Shown here one piece after another: positions 23,695 to 32,318 of a DNA stretch of 36,168 nt; the stretch's first letter is position 1; the number at the start of each line of letters is the position of its first letter. Source of the stretch: Microlunatus antarcticus (lineage in GTDB: Bacteria > Actinomycetota > Actinomycetes > Propionibacteriales > Propionibacteriaceae); the NCBI RefSeq assembly GCF_014193425.1, contig NZ_JACHZG010000006.1:1-36168 (forward strand), given 5' to 3'. The position numbers and the translations under genes were made by a program. The notes below the pieces were generated by a model. That model saw nothing but the letters and a program-made list of their open reading frames with translations, made no database searches and was not told where the DNA came from.

Positions 23695-24981
23695 ATGGCC
23701 CTGCTGCTCGACCTGACCCCCCTGCGCAGCGCGCCGGCCTACCGCCGCCTCTGGCTCGGCCTCAGCGTCTCCAACCTCGGCACCCAGCTCACCGTCACGG
23801 CGGTCGGTCTGCAGGTGTACCAGATCACCGGCTCGACCTTCTCGGTCGGCGTGCTCGGGATCTGCGCGCTCGTGCCGCTGGTCGTCCTCGGCCTCTACGG
23901 CGGCGCGCTCGTCGACGTCTACGACCGGCGCAAGGTCGCCCTGATCGCCTCGATCGGTCTCTGGGTCGTGTCCGGGCTGCTGGCCCTGCAGGCCTGGTTC
24001 CACCTGGACTCCGTCGCCGTGCTCTACGGGCTGGTGGCGCTGCAGTCGGCGGGCTTCGCGGTGAACAACCCGGCCCGTTCCGCGATCATCCCGCGCCTCG
24101 TGCCGAACGACCTGCTGCCCGCCGCGAACGTGCTCCAGACCGTCTCCTGGAACATCGCCTTCGTCGTCGGGCCCCTGATCGGCGCGTTCCTGGTCGCGGG
24201 CGGGGACTTCGGGCTCGCGTACACGGTCGACGTCGTCCTCTTCAGCGCGGCCCTCTGGGCGCTGTGGCGCCTGCCGGACCTGCCGCCCGTCGACACGGGG
24301 ACCCCGGACGAGCCGGGCAAGCGCGGGATCGCCTCGGTGCTGGAGGGGCTGCGCTACCTCGCCACCCGCAAGAACGTCCGCATGACGTTCGTCGTCGACC
24401 TGACGGCGATGATCCTGGCCATGCCGCGGGTGCTGCTGCCCGCGGTCGGCGTCCTCTGGCTGGGCGGCGGGGCGACGACGACCGGGGAGCTGAGCGCCGC
24501 GTTCGCGGTCGGTGCGGTGCTGGCCGGCCTGCTGTCCGGCGGGCTGGTCAAGGTACGCCGCCAGGGCCGCGTCATCGTCGGCTCGATCGTCGTCTTCGGC
24601 CTGGCCGTCGCCGGCTTCGGCGCGGTCCTGCTGGGCGTGGGTCGTACGTCCCCGGCTCAGGTCCTCGTCCCGGGGCTGCTCGTCGCCTTCGTGCTCCTCG
24701 CCCTGGCCGGCGGCGCGGACGCCGTGAGCGCCGTGTTCCGGCAGACGATCCTGCAGGCCGCGACGCCGGACGCCATGCGGGGCCGGCTGCAGGGCGTCTT
24801 CATCGTCGTCGTGGCCGGCGGTCCCCGCCTGGGCGACCTCGTGCTCGGCACCGCGGCGGACCGGTTCGGCGAGGCCTGGGCCGCCCTCGGGGGCGGGCTG
24901 CTGTGCGTGGCGGTGCTGGTCGCCGTCGTCGCGGTGCAGCGTCGCTTCTGGGACTACGACGCCCACGACCCGCAGCCGTGA
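23695..24981 (+). CDS. MFS transporter, EntS/DHA3-like exporter
   Basis: This 428-residue inner-membrane protein has 12 predicted helices. The N-terminal half has FSVGVLGICALVPLVVLGLY with GGALVDVYDRRKV, the family A motif between helices 2 and 3, and VNNPARSAIIPRLVP. This is the pattern of the EntS/DHA3 group, which exports siderophores or drugs. No siderophore genes are nearby; next to surface-polymer genes the substrate is open. A TAGGTT hexamer lies nine bases before the ATG, and no ribosome-binding site is seen. It is divergent from the glycosyltransferase, with about 40 bases between. Confidence 0.85.
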   Translation: MALLLDLTPLRSAPAYRRLWLGLSVSNLGTQLTVTAVGLQVYQITGSTFSVGVLGICALVPLVVLGLYGGALVDVYDRRKVALIASIGLWVVSGLLALQAWFHLDSVAVLYGLVALQSAGFAVNNPARSAIIPRLVPNDLLPAANVLQTVSWNIAFVVGPLIGAFLVAGGDFGLAYTVDVVLFSAALWALWRLPDLPPVDTGTPDEPGKRGIASVLEGLRYLATRKNVRMTFVVDLTAMILAMPRVLLPAVGVLWLGGGATTTGELSAAFAVGAVLAGLLSGGLVKVRRQGRVIVGSIVVFGLAVAGFGAVLLGVGRTSPAQVLVPGLLVAFVLLALAGGADAVSAVFRQTILQAATPDAMRGRLQGVFIVVVAGGPRLGDLVLGTAADRFGEAWAALGGGLLCVAVLVAVVAVQRRFWDYDAHDPQP

Positions 24982-25067
24982 GGCGCGGACGACCGCCCGG
25001 GTGCGGCCCGCGTTGTTAGGGTCGAGCGCCTACGTGTGGTGCGCGAGCGCCCGAGGCGGGGAGCCAG

Positions 25068-26786
25068 ATGAGTGACATCGGCGGGGTGCTGATCCACCAG
25101 CGCCGTCGAGTCGTCGAGATCGTCGACGTCTTCGCCCGGTACGGCTTCACCCAGCTGGCCTCGGTGTTCGGAGCGGCCACCGGCGACGAGCCGTCCCGGT
25201 TCCCGCTCCACCGCGCCGGTCTGCGGATCGCGGGCCTCGCCGACCCGGAGCTGGTGGCGATGACGACCGGCGAGCGGCTCCGCGCCGCCCTGGCCGAGCT
25301 GGGGACGACGTGGGTCAAGCTCGGCCAGATGCTCAGCCTGCGCGCCGACCTCGTCGGGGCCGACATCGCCGCGGCGCTGAGCGGGCTCCAGAGCACCGTC
25401 CCGGCCGACGCCCCCGGCCTGGCCACCGCCACGGTCGAGTCCGACCTCGGCCACCCCGTCAGCATCCTGTTCTCGGCGTTCTCCGACGAGCCGCTGGCCT
25501 CGGGCTCCGTCGCCCAGGTGCACGCGGCGACGCTGCACGACGGGACCGAGGTCGTGGTCAAGGTCCTGCACCACGACGCCGACCGCAAGGTCAGGGGCGA
25601 CGTCGAGCTGATGAAGGTGCTCGCCCGTTCGGTGGAGTCGCTCGACCCCGCGCTGGCCCGCTACAACCCCGTGGCGATCGTGGCCGAGTTCAGCGACCTG
25701 ATGACCGGTGCCGTGGACTTCACCTACGAGCTCGCCAACCTCCAGCAGATCGGCGCCAACCTCGCGGTCGAGCCCGACATCGTGGTCCCGCAGGCCTACC
25801 CGGAGCTGAGCACGGCACGGGTGCTGACCATGACCCGGATCCACGGCGGCCCGGTCGACTCCCGGGCCAGCCTGGAGGCGTACGGCTGGACGGTCGAGCG
25901 GTTCGTCCAACGGACCAGCGACGTGTTCCTGGCGATGATCTTCCGCGACGGGATGTTCCACGCCGACCCGCACCCGGGCAACTTCCTCGTCGTCGACGCC
26001 GGGCACCTCGCGGTCCTCGACTTCGGCGACGTCGGCTACCTGACGCCCAGCCGCCGGCTCGACTTCCAGGCGCTGCTGCTGGCCATCTCCGAGCGTGACG
26101 CCGGCGACTTCACCCACGCGCTGATGGCCGTCACCCGCGCGTCGGTCGAGGTCGACGAGGACGTCGTCCAGGGCGACGTCGAGGAGTGGATGCAGCGCTG
26201 GCTGGGCGGCGGGGTGAGCGAGCAGGACCTCGGGCCGGCCCTGGAGAACCTCCTCGTGCTCATCCGCGAGGACCACCTGACCTTCCCCTCCGACCTGCTG
26301 ATGCCGCTGCGCGTGCTGCTGCGGCTCCAGGGGCTGGGGCTCCAGCTGGGCAGCACCGTCCCGCTCGACGACATGCTGCGCCCGTACCTCACGCAGATGC
26401 TGGCCGACCGCTACAAGCCGGCCGCGCTGCTCAAGCAGGCCCGCCGCACGTTGCGGAGCTGGGAGCGCCTGCTCGGGCCGCTCCCCGACGAGCTCGCCGG
26501 GCTGGCCGTCCGGCTGCGCCGCGAGGGCGCCCAGGTCGACGTCAAGGTCCACGACCCCGACGAGGTGATCGACAAGCTCATCGACGGCCTGCTCGCCTCG
26601 GCCTCGATCGTCGGCGCCTCGCAGCTGCTGAGCCGCCGCACGCCGCCGACGGTGCAGGACTTCTCCGTCCCCGGCGTGGCCGTCGGGGTGCTGGCCGCGT
26701 ACACCTGGCGCCGCCTCCAGGTCCGCCGCGTCTCCCACAAGCCGCTCCGGAACCGCGTCGTCGGCCTCATCAGCCGCCGCTTCTGA
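25068..26786 (+). CDS. UbiB/AarF (ABC1) family atypical kinase
   Basis: This 572-residue protein belongs to the UbiB/COQ8 atypical kinase family, which supports quinone or lipid metabolism through ATP binding. The family marker KxGQ is in WVKLGQMLSLRADL (about 82-95). The Ala-rich P-loop region appears as ASGSVAQVHAA, the ATP Lys is in VVVKVLHHD near 163, the catalytic stretch HADPHPGNF is near 297 and DFG is in LDFGDVGYL near 317. The C-terminus has hydrophobic segments (FSVPGVAVGVLAAYTW) that may anchor it in the membrane. The ATG at 25068 follows GGGGAG, and a TAGGGT -10 is at 25017-25022. Confidence 0.9.
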   Translation: MSDIGGVLIHQRRRVVEIVDVFARYGFTQLASVFGAATGDEPSRFPLHRAGLRIAGLADPELVAMTTGERLRAALAELGTTWVKLGQMLSLRADLVGADIAAALSGLQSTVPADAPGLATATVESDLGHPVSILFSAFSDEPLASGSVAQVHAATLHDGTEVVVKVLHHDADRKVRGDVELMKVLARSVESLDPALARYNPVAIVAEFSDLMTGAVDFTYELANLQQIGANLAVEPDIVVPQAYPELSTARVLTMTRIHGGPVDSRASLEAYGWTVERFVQRTSDVFLAMIFRDGMFHADPHPGNFLVVDAGHLAVLDFGDVGYLTPSRRLDFQALLLAISERDAGDFTHALMAVTRASVEVDEDVVQGDVEEWMQRWLGGGVSEQDLGPALENLLVLIREDHLTFPSDLLMPLRVLLRLQGLGLQLGSTVPLDDMLRPYLTQMLADRYKPAALLKQARRTLRSWERLLGPLPDELAGLAVRLRREGAQVDVKVHDPDEVIDKLIDGLLASASIVGASQLLSRRTPPTVQDFSVPGVAVGVLAAYTWRRLQVRRVSHKPLRNRVVGLISRRF

Positions 26787-26818
26787 CGGGTCCGTCCCCT
26801 TTCGGGAGCGCGCCCGTC

Positions 26819-26890
26819 CACGTCTGCTCGCCTTGCGCGAGTCTGCGCGAGTTCGAACGCGCGCAGACTTCACCAGAGCGAGCAGACGTG
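26819..26890. repeat. Nested inverted repeat of GTCTGCKCG motifs in 19-bp phase
   Basis: CACGTCTGCTCGC (26819-26831) pairs perfectly with 26878-26890, and AGTCTGCGCG (26840-26849) pairs perfectly with 26860-26869. The motif step is 19 bases on each side. The spacers between the paired segments do not pair, and the centre holds TTCGAA. The layout equals that of 2824-2940 with a different motif. Confidence 0.85.
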
Positions 26891-26975
26891 CGGGATGCAG
26901 GTCTGGGTGGCCCATGGACAGCCGATGGGTGACGCTCGGGGCGGTTGCTGCGTCCTTGTCCTTGAACCCGCGAAG

Positions 26976-27022
26976 GGTAGGTTGCCGCGTCATTGGGGGC
27001 CCGAAAGGCGCGGCAACCTACC
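26976..27022. repeat. Inverted repeat, copy 2 (GGTAGGTTGCCGCG arms, 19-base loop)
   Basis: The arms at 26976-26989 and 27009-27022 are identical to those at 7540-7586. The loop length and the TCTCGC flank are shared, but the loop sequence is not. It lies 41 bases from the stop of the aminotransferase gene at a convergent junction. Confidence 0.85.
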
Positions 27023-27062
27023 TCTCGCGGGGGGGTGGGGAAGTGAGCCAGGGGCGTACGGG

Positions 27063-28319
27063 TCAGGCGGCGAGGTCGTGGAGGACGGCCTCGAGGGCGT
27101 CGAGGCCCGCGTCGAGCTGCTCCTCGGTGATGACGAGCGGCGGGGCGAGGCGGATGGTCGAGCCGTGCGTGTCCTTGGCCAGGACGTGCCGGCGGGCGAG
27201 GGCCTCGCAGACGTCGCGACCGGTGCCGAGGGCGGGGTCGACGTCGATCCCGGCCCACAGACCGCGCACGCGGACCGCGACGACGCCGTGGCCGACCAGG
27301 GCCTCGAGCCGCTCGCGCAGGTGCTCGCCGAGGCGGGTGGCGCGTTCCTGGATCTCGCCGGTCGCCAGCATCGCGACGACCTCGGCCCCGACGGCGCAGG
27401 CCAGCGGGTTGCCGCCGAACGTGCTCCCGTGCGTCCCCGGCTGGAGGACGCCCAGCACGTCGGCGTCGGCGACGACCGCCGAGACCGGGACGATGCCGCC
27501 GCCGAGCGCCTTGCCCAGCAGGTACACGTCCGGCACCACGCCCTCGTGCTCGCAGGCGAGCGTCCGGCCCGTACGCCCCAGGCCGGACTGGATCTCGTCG
27601 GCGATGAAGAGGACGTTCCGCTCGCGGGTCACCGCGCGGACGCCGGCCAGGTAGCCGGCCGGCGGGATGCGGACGCCCGCCTCGCCCTGGATCGGCTCGA
27701 GGAGCACGGCGACGGTGTCGGCGGTGATCGCGGCGGTCAGCGCGTCGAGGTCGCCGTACGGGACGGTGACGAAGCCGGGGGTGAACGGGCCGTAGTCGTC
27801 GCGGGCCTCGGGGTCGTCGGAGAAGCTGACGATGGTCGTCGTCCGGCCGTGGAAGTTGCCGCCGGCCACGATGATCTGCGCGCGGCCCGCGGGGACGCCC
27901 TTGACGCGGTAGCCCCACTTGCGGGCGACCTTGATGCCCGACTCCACGGCCTCGGCGCCCGTGTTCATCGGCAGCACCATCTCCTTGCCGACCAGCGCGG
28001 CGAGCACGGTGGCGAAGGGCGCCAGCTGGTCGTGGTGGAACGCGCGCGAGGTCAGGGTCACGCGGTCGAGCTGGGCCCGGGCGGCCGCGAGCAGGCGCGG
28101 GTGGCCGTGGCCGAAGTTCGTCGCGGAGTACGCGGCGAGGAAGTCGAGGTAGTCGGTCCCGTCGACGTCGGTCACCACCGCGCCGAGCCCGTGGGAGACC
28201 ACGACCTCGAGCGGGTGGTAGTTGTGCGCGACGTGCTCCGACTCGGCCTCGAGGAGGGCGGCCGCGGCGGTCGACGGGGGGGCGGTGGAGCGCGTGGGGG
28301 TGTCCAGGACGGCGGTCAT
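27063..28319 (-). CDS. rocD: Ornithine--oxo-acid aminotransferase
   Basis: This 418-residue class III PLP-dependent aminotransferase moves the delta-amino group of ornithine to 2-oxoglutarate, giving glutamate-5-semialdehyde. Key segments are HNYHPLEVVVSHGLGAVVTD, MNTGAEAVESGIKVARKWGY, GNFHGRTTTIVSFS, VLLEPIQGEAGV, FIADEIQSGLGRTG and the PLP Lys in LLGKALGGG near 271. These match ornithine aminotransferase rather than acetylornithine or GABA forms. The ATG overlaps the stop of the upstream gene (ATGA) and has GGAG eight bases upstream, so the pair is coupled and probably shares one leaderless transcript. Confidence 0.93.
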   Translation of the reverse strand: MTAVLDTPTRSTAPPSTAAAALLEAESEHVAHNYHPLEVVVSHGLGAVVTDVDGTDYLDFLAAYSATNFGHGHPRLLAAARAQLDRVTLTSRAFHHDQLAPFATVLAALVGKEMVLPMNTGAEAVESGIKVARKWGYRVKGVPAGRAQIIVAGGNFHGRTTTIVSFSDDPEARDDYGPFTPGFVTVPYGDLDALTAAITADTVAVLLEPIQGEAGVRIPPAGYLAGVRAVTRERNVLFIADEIQSGLGRTGRTLACEHEGVVPDVYLLGKALGGGIVPVSAVVADADVLGVLQPGTHGSTFGGNPLACAVGAEVVAMLATGEIQERATRLGEHLRERLEALVGHGVVAVRVRGLWAGIDVDPALGTGRDVCEALARRHVLAKDTHGSTIRLAPPLVITEEQLDAGLDALEAVLHDLAA

Positions 28320-29203
28320 CGTGGGTCTCCTTCTTCTGAGCGGGCGGGGCGGATCTCCTGGGTGCAGCACTTGACGCTGCCGCCGCCGAGGAGCAGCTCG
28401 GAGGTGTCGATCTCGACGCAGACGTAGCCCCGGGCCTCGAGGGCGTCGCGCAGGTGCCCGGCGCCGACGGGCAGGAACACGTTCCGGCCGTCGCCGACCG
28501 CGTTGAGCCCGAAGGCGTACGCGTCGGCGTCGTCGGCCAGGACCGCGTCGGGGAAGCGGTCGGCCAGCACCGCCTGCGACCGTGCGCTGAAGGCCGGCGG
28601 GTAGTAGGCGACCTGATCGGTGTCGGAGTCGAGGACGGCCAGGGCCACGTCGAGGTGGTAGAACCGCGGGTCGACGAGCTCGAGGCTCAGCACCTCCCGG
28701 CCGGTGAGGGCGGCGAGCTCGGCGTGCGCGGCCAGGTTGGTGCGGAAGCCGTACCCGGCCAGGACGACCGACGACAGCACGGCGAAGTCGCCCTCGGCCT
28801 CGTTCACCGCCACCGGGTCGGCCAGCGCGCGCCCGCCGTAGAGCACCCCGAAGCGTGCGTGCCACGCCCGGTGCGCGACCGCCTCCGCCGCCCGTTGGGA
28901 GGTGGCGAAGCGGGCACCGAGCGTGCGACCGTCGACGACGGTGGCCCCGTTCGCCGCGAAGACCATGTCCGGCAGCCCCGGCACGGGGTCGAGCAGGTCG
29001 ACGCGGTGCCCGGCCGCCCGGTAGGCGGCGACCAGCGCGGACCACTGGGCGTACGCGCGCTCGCGGTCGACCGGAAGGCGGGGGTCCATCCACGGGTTGA
29101 TGGCGTACGTGACGTCGAACCAGGTGGGCGGGCACATGAGGTAGTGCCGAGGTCTGACCCGTCGCGGCTGCTGCTGCACGTGGGTCGGCACCGTGGTGGT
29201 CAC
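28316..29203 (-). CDS. Amidinotransferase-fold hydrolase: dimethylargininase or arginine dihydrolase
   Basis: This 295-residue enzyme of the guanidine-modifying (beta/alpha propeller) superfamily is commonly labelled DDAH. Seen here: MCPPTWFDVTYAINPWMD, DMVFAANGATVVDG, FYHLDVALAVLDSD with the catalytic His, and the C-terminal nucleophile in GGGSVKCCTQEI near 279. Where DDAH proteins have an acidic FVED-like segment, this one has FAANGA, closer to arginine dihydrolases of the ArgZ type, which turn arginine into ornithine, ammonia and CO2. The coupled ornithine aminotransferase makes ornithine a sensible product. The GTG start lies six bases after TACTCT (29215-29210). It is divergent from an Lrp-type regulator. 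Confidence 0.85.
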   Translation of the reverse strand: MTTTVPTHVQQQPRRVRPRHYLMCPPTWFDVTYAINPWMDPRLPVDRERAYAQWSALVAAYRAAGHRVDLLDPVPGLPDMVFAANGATVVDGRTLGARFATSQRAAEAVAHRAWHARFGVLYGGRALADPVAVNEAEGDFAVLSSVVLAGYGFRTNLAAHAELAALTGREVLSLELVDPRFYHLDVALAVLDSDTDQVAYYPPAFSARSQAVLADRFPDAVLADDADAYAFGLNAVGDGRNVFLPVGAGHLRDALEARGYVCVEIDTSELLLGGGSVKCCTQEIRPARSEEGDPR

Positions 29204-29209
29204 ACCACA

Positions 29210-29215
29210 AGAGTA
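29210..29215 (-). promoter_or_regulatory. -10 element TACTCT of a leaderless promoter
   Basis: It ends six bases before the GTG at 29203 and overlaps the left half of the likely Lrp operator. Confidence 0.5.
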
Positions 29216-29259
29216 TTTCGGCGGTGCCGCAACAGCCGTACCATGACGTACGAAGTATT
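29212..29259. promoter_or_regulatory. Candidate operator between ddaH-like gene and lrp
   Basis: AGTATTTCG (29212-29220) and CGAAGTATT (29251-29259) form an inverted repeat matching at 7 of 9 positions. One half overlaps the -10 of the catabolic operon and the other the ribosome-binding region of the regulator. This fits control and autoregulation by the adjacent Lrp/AsnC protein. Confidence 0.45.
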
Positions 29260-29269
29260 GGGAGGAACG

Positions 29270-29695
29270 TTGCGCATAGACGACATCGATCGCAAGATTC
29301 TTGCGATCCTCGGGGAGAACGGCCGGGAGAGCTACTCGGCCCTCGGGACCCGTATCGGGTTGAGCACGGCGGCCACCAAGCGACGGGTCGACCGGTTGCG
29401 CCTGGACGGGGCGATCCAGCGGTTCACCGCGGAGATCGCGCCGGTCGCGCTGGGCTGGACGATCGAGGCCTTCGTCGAGCTCTACTGCGAGGGCCGGGTC
29501 CCGCCGGACCGGATGGCCGAGATGGTCGCGACGATCCCCGAGGTGGTCCAGGCGTGGACCGTCACCGGTGAGTCGGACGGGATCCTGCTCGTCCGCGCCC
29601 GCGACGCGAGCCACTTCGAGAAGGTGCTCGGCCACATCCGTACGCACCCCGGCGTCAGCCGCACCCGTTCCGCGATCGTCCTCTCGCACCTGTGA
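29270..29695 (+). CDS. Lrp/AsnC family transcriptional regulator
   Basis: This 141-residue protein has an N-terminal winged-helix domain (IDDIDRKILAILGENGRESY, then LGTRIGLSTAATKRRVDRL) and a C-terminal RAM ligand-binding domain (EAFVELYCEGRVPPDRM, VVQAWTVTGESDGILLVRA). Lrp proteins sense amino acids and bind as dimers to octamers. The TTG at 29270 is chosen because GGGAGGA lies four bases upstream and because the family usually begins with a D-x-D-x-x-I motif; an ATG at 29243 has no such site. It is divergent from the arginine catabolic pair and probably controls it. The stop overlaps the next gene by four bases. Confidence 0.88.
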   Translation: MRIDDIDRKILAILGENGRESYSALGTRIGLSTAATKRRVDRLRLDGAIQRFTAEIAPVALGWTIEAFVELYCEGRVPPDRMAEMVATIPEVVQAWTVTGESDGILLVRARDASHFEKVLGHIRTHPGVSRTRSAIVLSHL

Positions 29696-30552
29696 CCGAG
29701 GAGGAGCTCGTCCTCCGGCTGCGGGCGGCGGGGTGCGTGTTCGCGGAGGAGGAGGCGGCGCTGCTCCTCGAGCAGGCCGCGCTCGTGGAGCCGGGGAGCC
29801 GGGCGACCGAGCTCGAGCGCCTGGCCGTGGCGCGCGAGGGCGGGCTGCCGCTGGAGCAGGTGCTGGGCTGGGCCGAGCTCGCCGGCGTCCGCGTGGCGGT
29901 GGAGCCGGGGGTGTTCGTACCCCGGCGGCGTACGGAGCTCATGGTCGCGGCGGCGGTGTCCCTCGGCTCGGCGGCGGTCGCGTCGACCGGGCGGGAGGTC
30001 GTGCTGCTCGACCTCTGCTGCGGCTCCGGCGCCGTCGCGGCGGCCGTCGGGCACGGGCTGCGGGCGGGCGGTGCCGCGGTCGGGGTGACCGCCGCCGACG
30101 TCGACCCCGTCGCGGTCGGGTGCGCCCGGCGGAACCTGCCCGGCGCGCTGGTCCTGGTCAGCGACCTGTTCGCCGCGCTGCCGGACGACCTGCGCGGTCG
30201 CGTCGACGTCCTCACCGCGAACGTCCCGTACGTCCCCACCGGCGCGATCGCGCTGATGCCCCGCGAGGCGCGTGAGCACGAGCCGCGCCGCACGCTGGAC
30301 GGCGGGGCCGACGGGCTGGCGGTGTTCCGGCGGGTGGCCGCGGAGGCCCCGGGCTGGCTGGCGCCGGGCGGGACGCTGCTGGTCGAGACCAGCGAGCGTC
30401 AGGTGCCGGCGGCGTTCGCGGTGCTGGAGCAGGCCGGGCTCGTGGCCGAGGTCCGGGTCGACGAGGACCTCGGCGCCGTCGTCGTGCTCGGGACCCGGCC
30501 TCCGGCGCCCGCCGAGCACGCGTCCGGGGGCGGGGTCCGGCCCCGACGGTAG
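29692..30552 (+). CDS. PrmC-related putative protein N5-glutamine methyltransferase
   Basis: This 286-residue class I SAM-dependent methyltransferase has an N-terminal helical domain (about 1-60) and an F-V-P-R-R-R-T-E segment (FVPRR replaces FIPRPETE). SAM motif I is DLCCGSGAVAAAVG and motif IV is NVPYVPTGA. PrmC/HemK, which methylates the GGQ Gln of release factors, has NPPY; NVPY marks the actinobacterial PrmC-related paralogue whose substrate is unknown. A true prmC is therefore expected elsewhere in the genome. The GTG start overlaps the regulator stop (GTGA), an operon with no obvious functional link. Confidence 0.85.
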   Translation: MTEEELVLRLRAAGCVFAEEEAALLLEQAALVEPGSRATELERLAVAREGGLPLEQVLGWAELAGVRVAVEPGVFVPRRRTELMVAAAVSLGSAAVASTGREVVLLDLCCGSGAVAAAVGHGLRAGGAAVGVTAADVDPVAVGCARRNLPGALVLVSDLFAALPDDLRGRVDVLTANVPYVPTGAIALMPREAREHEPRRTLDGGADGLAVFRRVAAEAPGWLAPGGTLLVETSERQVPAAFAVLEQAGLVAEVRVDEDLGAVVVLGTRPPAPAEHASGGGVRPRR

Positions 30553-30555
30553 GGT
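30550..30555 (+). promoter_or_regulatory. -10 element TAGGGT of a leaderless promoter for panB
   Basis: It ends six bases before ATG 30562. Its first three bases are the TAG stop codon of the preceding gene. Confidence 0.55.
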
Positions 30556-30561
30556 CGAAGG

Positions 30562-31419
30562 ATGAGCGAGACCGCCGGCGGGGACCGCGCGCCGACGTCG
30601 GCGCGGAGGATCCGCCTGACCGATTTCGTCCGGGCCAAGCGCGAAGGCCGACGCTGGGCGATGCTCACCAGCTACGACCAGTACACGGCCTCGATCTTCG
30701 ACGGGGCAGGGGTCTGGGCGCTGCTCGTCGGCGACTCGGCCGCCAACAACGTCTTCGGCTACGACACCACCCTGCCGGTCACGGTCGACGAGCTGCTGCC
30801 GCTCGTCCGGGCGGTCGTCCGGTCCACGCACCACGCGTTCGTCGTCGGCGACCTGCCCTTCGGCTCGTACGAGGACGGTCCCTCCCAGGCGCTGGAGACC
30901 TCCATCCGCTTCATGAAGGAGGGCGGCTGCCACGCGGTGAAGTTCGAGGGCGGCGTCCGCGTCGCCGAGCAGATCCGCAAGGTCACGGGCGCCGGCATCC
31001 CGGTCATGGGCCACATCGGCTTCACCCCGCAGAGCGAGCACCAGCTCGGCGGCTACCGCGTCCAGGGCCGGGGCGCCGGGGCCGAGCAGCTGCTCGCCGA
31101 CGCGCACGCCGTGGCCGACGCGGGCGCGTTCGCCGTCGTCCTGGAGATGGTCCCCGGCGACCTGGCGGCCCAGGTCACCTCCGAGCTCGACATCCCGACC
31201 GTGGGCATCGGCGCCGGGCCCGGCTGCGACGCCCAGGTCCTCGTCTGGCAGGACGCGATGGGGCTGCGCCAGGGCACGATGGCGCGCTTCGTCAAGCAGT
31301 ACGCCCACGTCGGCCAGGTCCTCGAGCAGGCCGCGGCCGCCTACGTCGACGAGGTGACCAGCGGCGTCTTCCCGGCGGCGGAGCACACGTTCCTCGACGC
31401 ACCGCCCCCACGCGCATGA
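30562..31419 (+). CDS. panB: 3-methyl-2-oxobutanoate hydroxymethyltransferase
   Basis: This 285-residue TIM-barrel enzyme makes ketopantoate from 2-oxoisovalerate and methylene-tetrahydrofolate, the first committed step to pantothenate and CoA. Supporting stretches are [36 protein letters not shown] (metal Asp), [36 protein letters not shown], the catalytic Glu in [11 protein letters not shown] near 194 and [20 protein letters not shown]. The SAANNVFG form is common in actinobacterial PanB. It is probably transcribed as a leaderless message and overlaps panC by four bases. Confidence 0.95.
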   Translation: MSETAGGDRAPTSARRIRLTDFVRAKREGRRWAMLTSYDQYTASIFDGAGVWALLVGDSAANNVFGYDTTLPVTVDELLPLVRAVVRSTHHAFVVGDLPFGSYEDGPSQALETSIRFMKEGGCHAVKFEGGVRVAEQIRKVTGAGIPVMGHIGFTPQSEHQLGGYRVQGRGAGAEQLLADAHAVADAGAFAVVLEMVPGDLAAQVTSELDIPTVGIGAGPGCDAQVLVWQDAMGLRQGTMARFVKQYAHVGQVLEQAAAAYVDEVTSGVFPAAEHTFLDAPPPRA

Positions 31420-32303
31420 AGGTCGCGCGCAGCATCGCCGAGCTGACCGGGCTCCGTGACGAGATCCCCGCCACCCACCGCGTCGGCTTCGTCGCCACCA
31501 TGGGCGCGCTGCACGCCGGGCACGCCACGCTGATCCAGCAGGCGCAGGCGCTGAGCGACACGGTCGTGGTGAGCATCTTCGTCAACCCGTTGCAGTTCGG
31601 GCCGGGCGAGGACTACGCCCGCTACCCCCGCCCGCTGGAGGCGGACCTGGACCGGTGCGCCGAGCTCGGGGTCGACCTCGTCTTCGTGCCGGCGGTCGGC
31701 GACCTCTACCCGCCCGGTCGCCAGGTCGCCGTCAGCGCCGGGACCATGGGCACGGTGCTCGAGGGCGCCGTACGCCCGACGCACTTCGACGGGGTCCTCA
31801 CCGTGGTGCTCAAGCTGCTCAACCTCGTCCGCCCGCAGGTGGCCGTCTTCGGCCGCAAGGACGCCCAGCAGCTCGCCTGCGTGAGCCGCATGGTCGTCGA
31901 CCTCAACCTCGACGTCCGCGTCGTCGGGGCGCCGACGGTCCGTGAGCCGGACGGGCTCGCGCTGTCCAGCCGCAACGTGTTCCTCAGCCCGGCCGACCGC
32001 GGCCTGGCGCTGAGCCTGGTCGACGCGCTGGAGAAGGCGGCGGCGCAGTCGGACCTCCCCTCTGCGCTCGACGCCGCCTGGGAGGTGCTCGACAAGGCGA
32101 GCCTGGACCCGGCGTTCGTCCTCGACTACCTCGCCGCGGTCAACCCGGAGACGTTCGCGGAGGTGGGCGCCGACCACGGGGGCGACGTGCTGCTCGTGGT
32201 CGCCGCCAAGGTCGGCGCGGTGCGGCTGATCGACAACATCACGCTGCACCACCCCGAGCCGCTCGTCCCGCTCACCGTCCCGCGGCTGCCCACGCCGCGC
32301 TGA
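31416..32303 (+). CDS. panC: Pantothenate synthetase
   Basis: This 295-residue enzyme joins pantoate and beta-alanine with ATP. Nucleotidyltransferase motifs are [13 protein letters not shown] (HxGH-like), [39 protein letters not shown] (the KDxQQ segment) and [11 protein letters not shown] (the SSRN signature). The ATG overlaps the panB stop (ATGA), so the two are translationally coupled in the usual panB-panC order. No panD follows directly. Confidence 0.95.
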   Translation: MKVARSIAELTGLRDEIPATHRVGFVATMGALHAGHATLIQQAQALSDTVVVSIFVNPLQFGPGEDYARYPRPLEADLDRCAELGVDLVFVPAVGDLYPPGRQVAVSAGTMGTVLEGAVRPTHFDGVLTVVLKLLNLVRPQVAVFGRKDAQQLACVSRMVVDLNLDVRVVGAPTVREPDGLALSSRNVFLSPADRGLALSLVDALEKAAAQSDLPSALDAAWEVLDKASLDPAFVLDYLAAVNPETFAEVGADHGGDVLLVVAAKVGAVRLIDNITLHHPEPLVPLTVPRLPTPR

Positions 32304-32318
32304 GCCGGGGTCCAGCGC

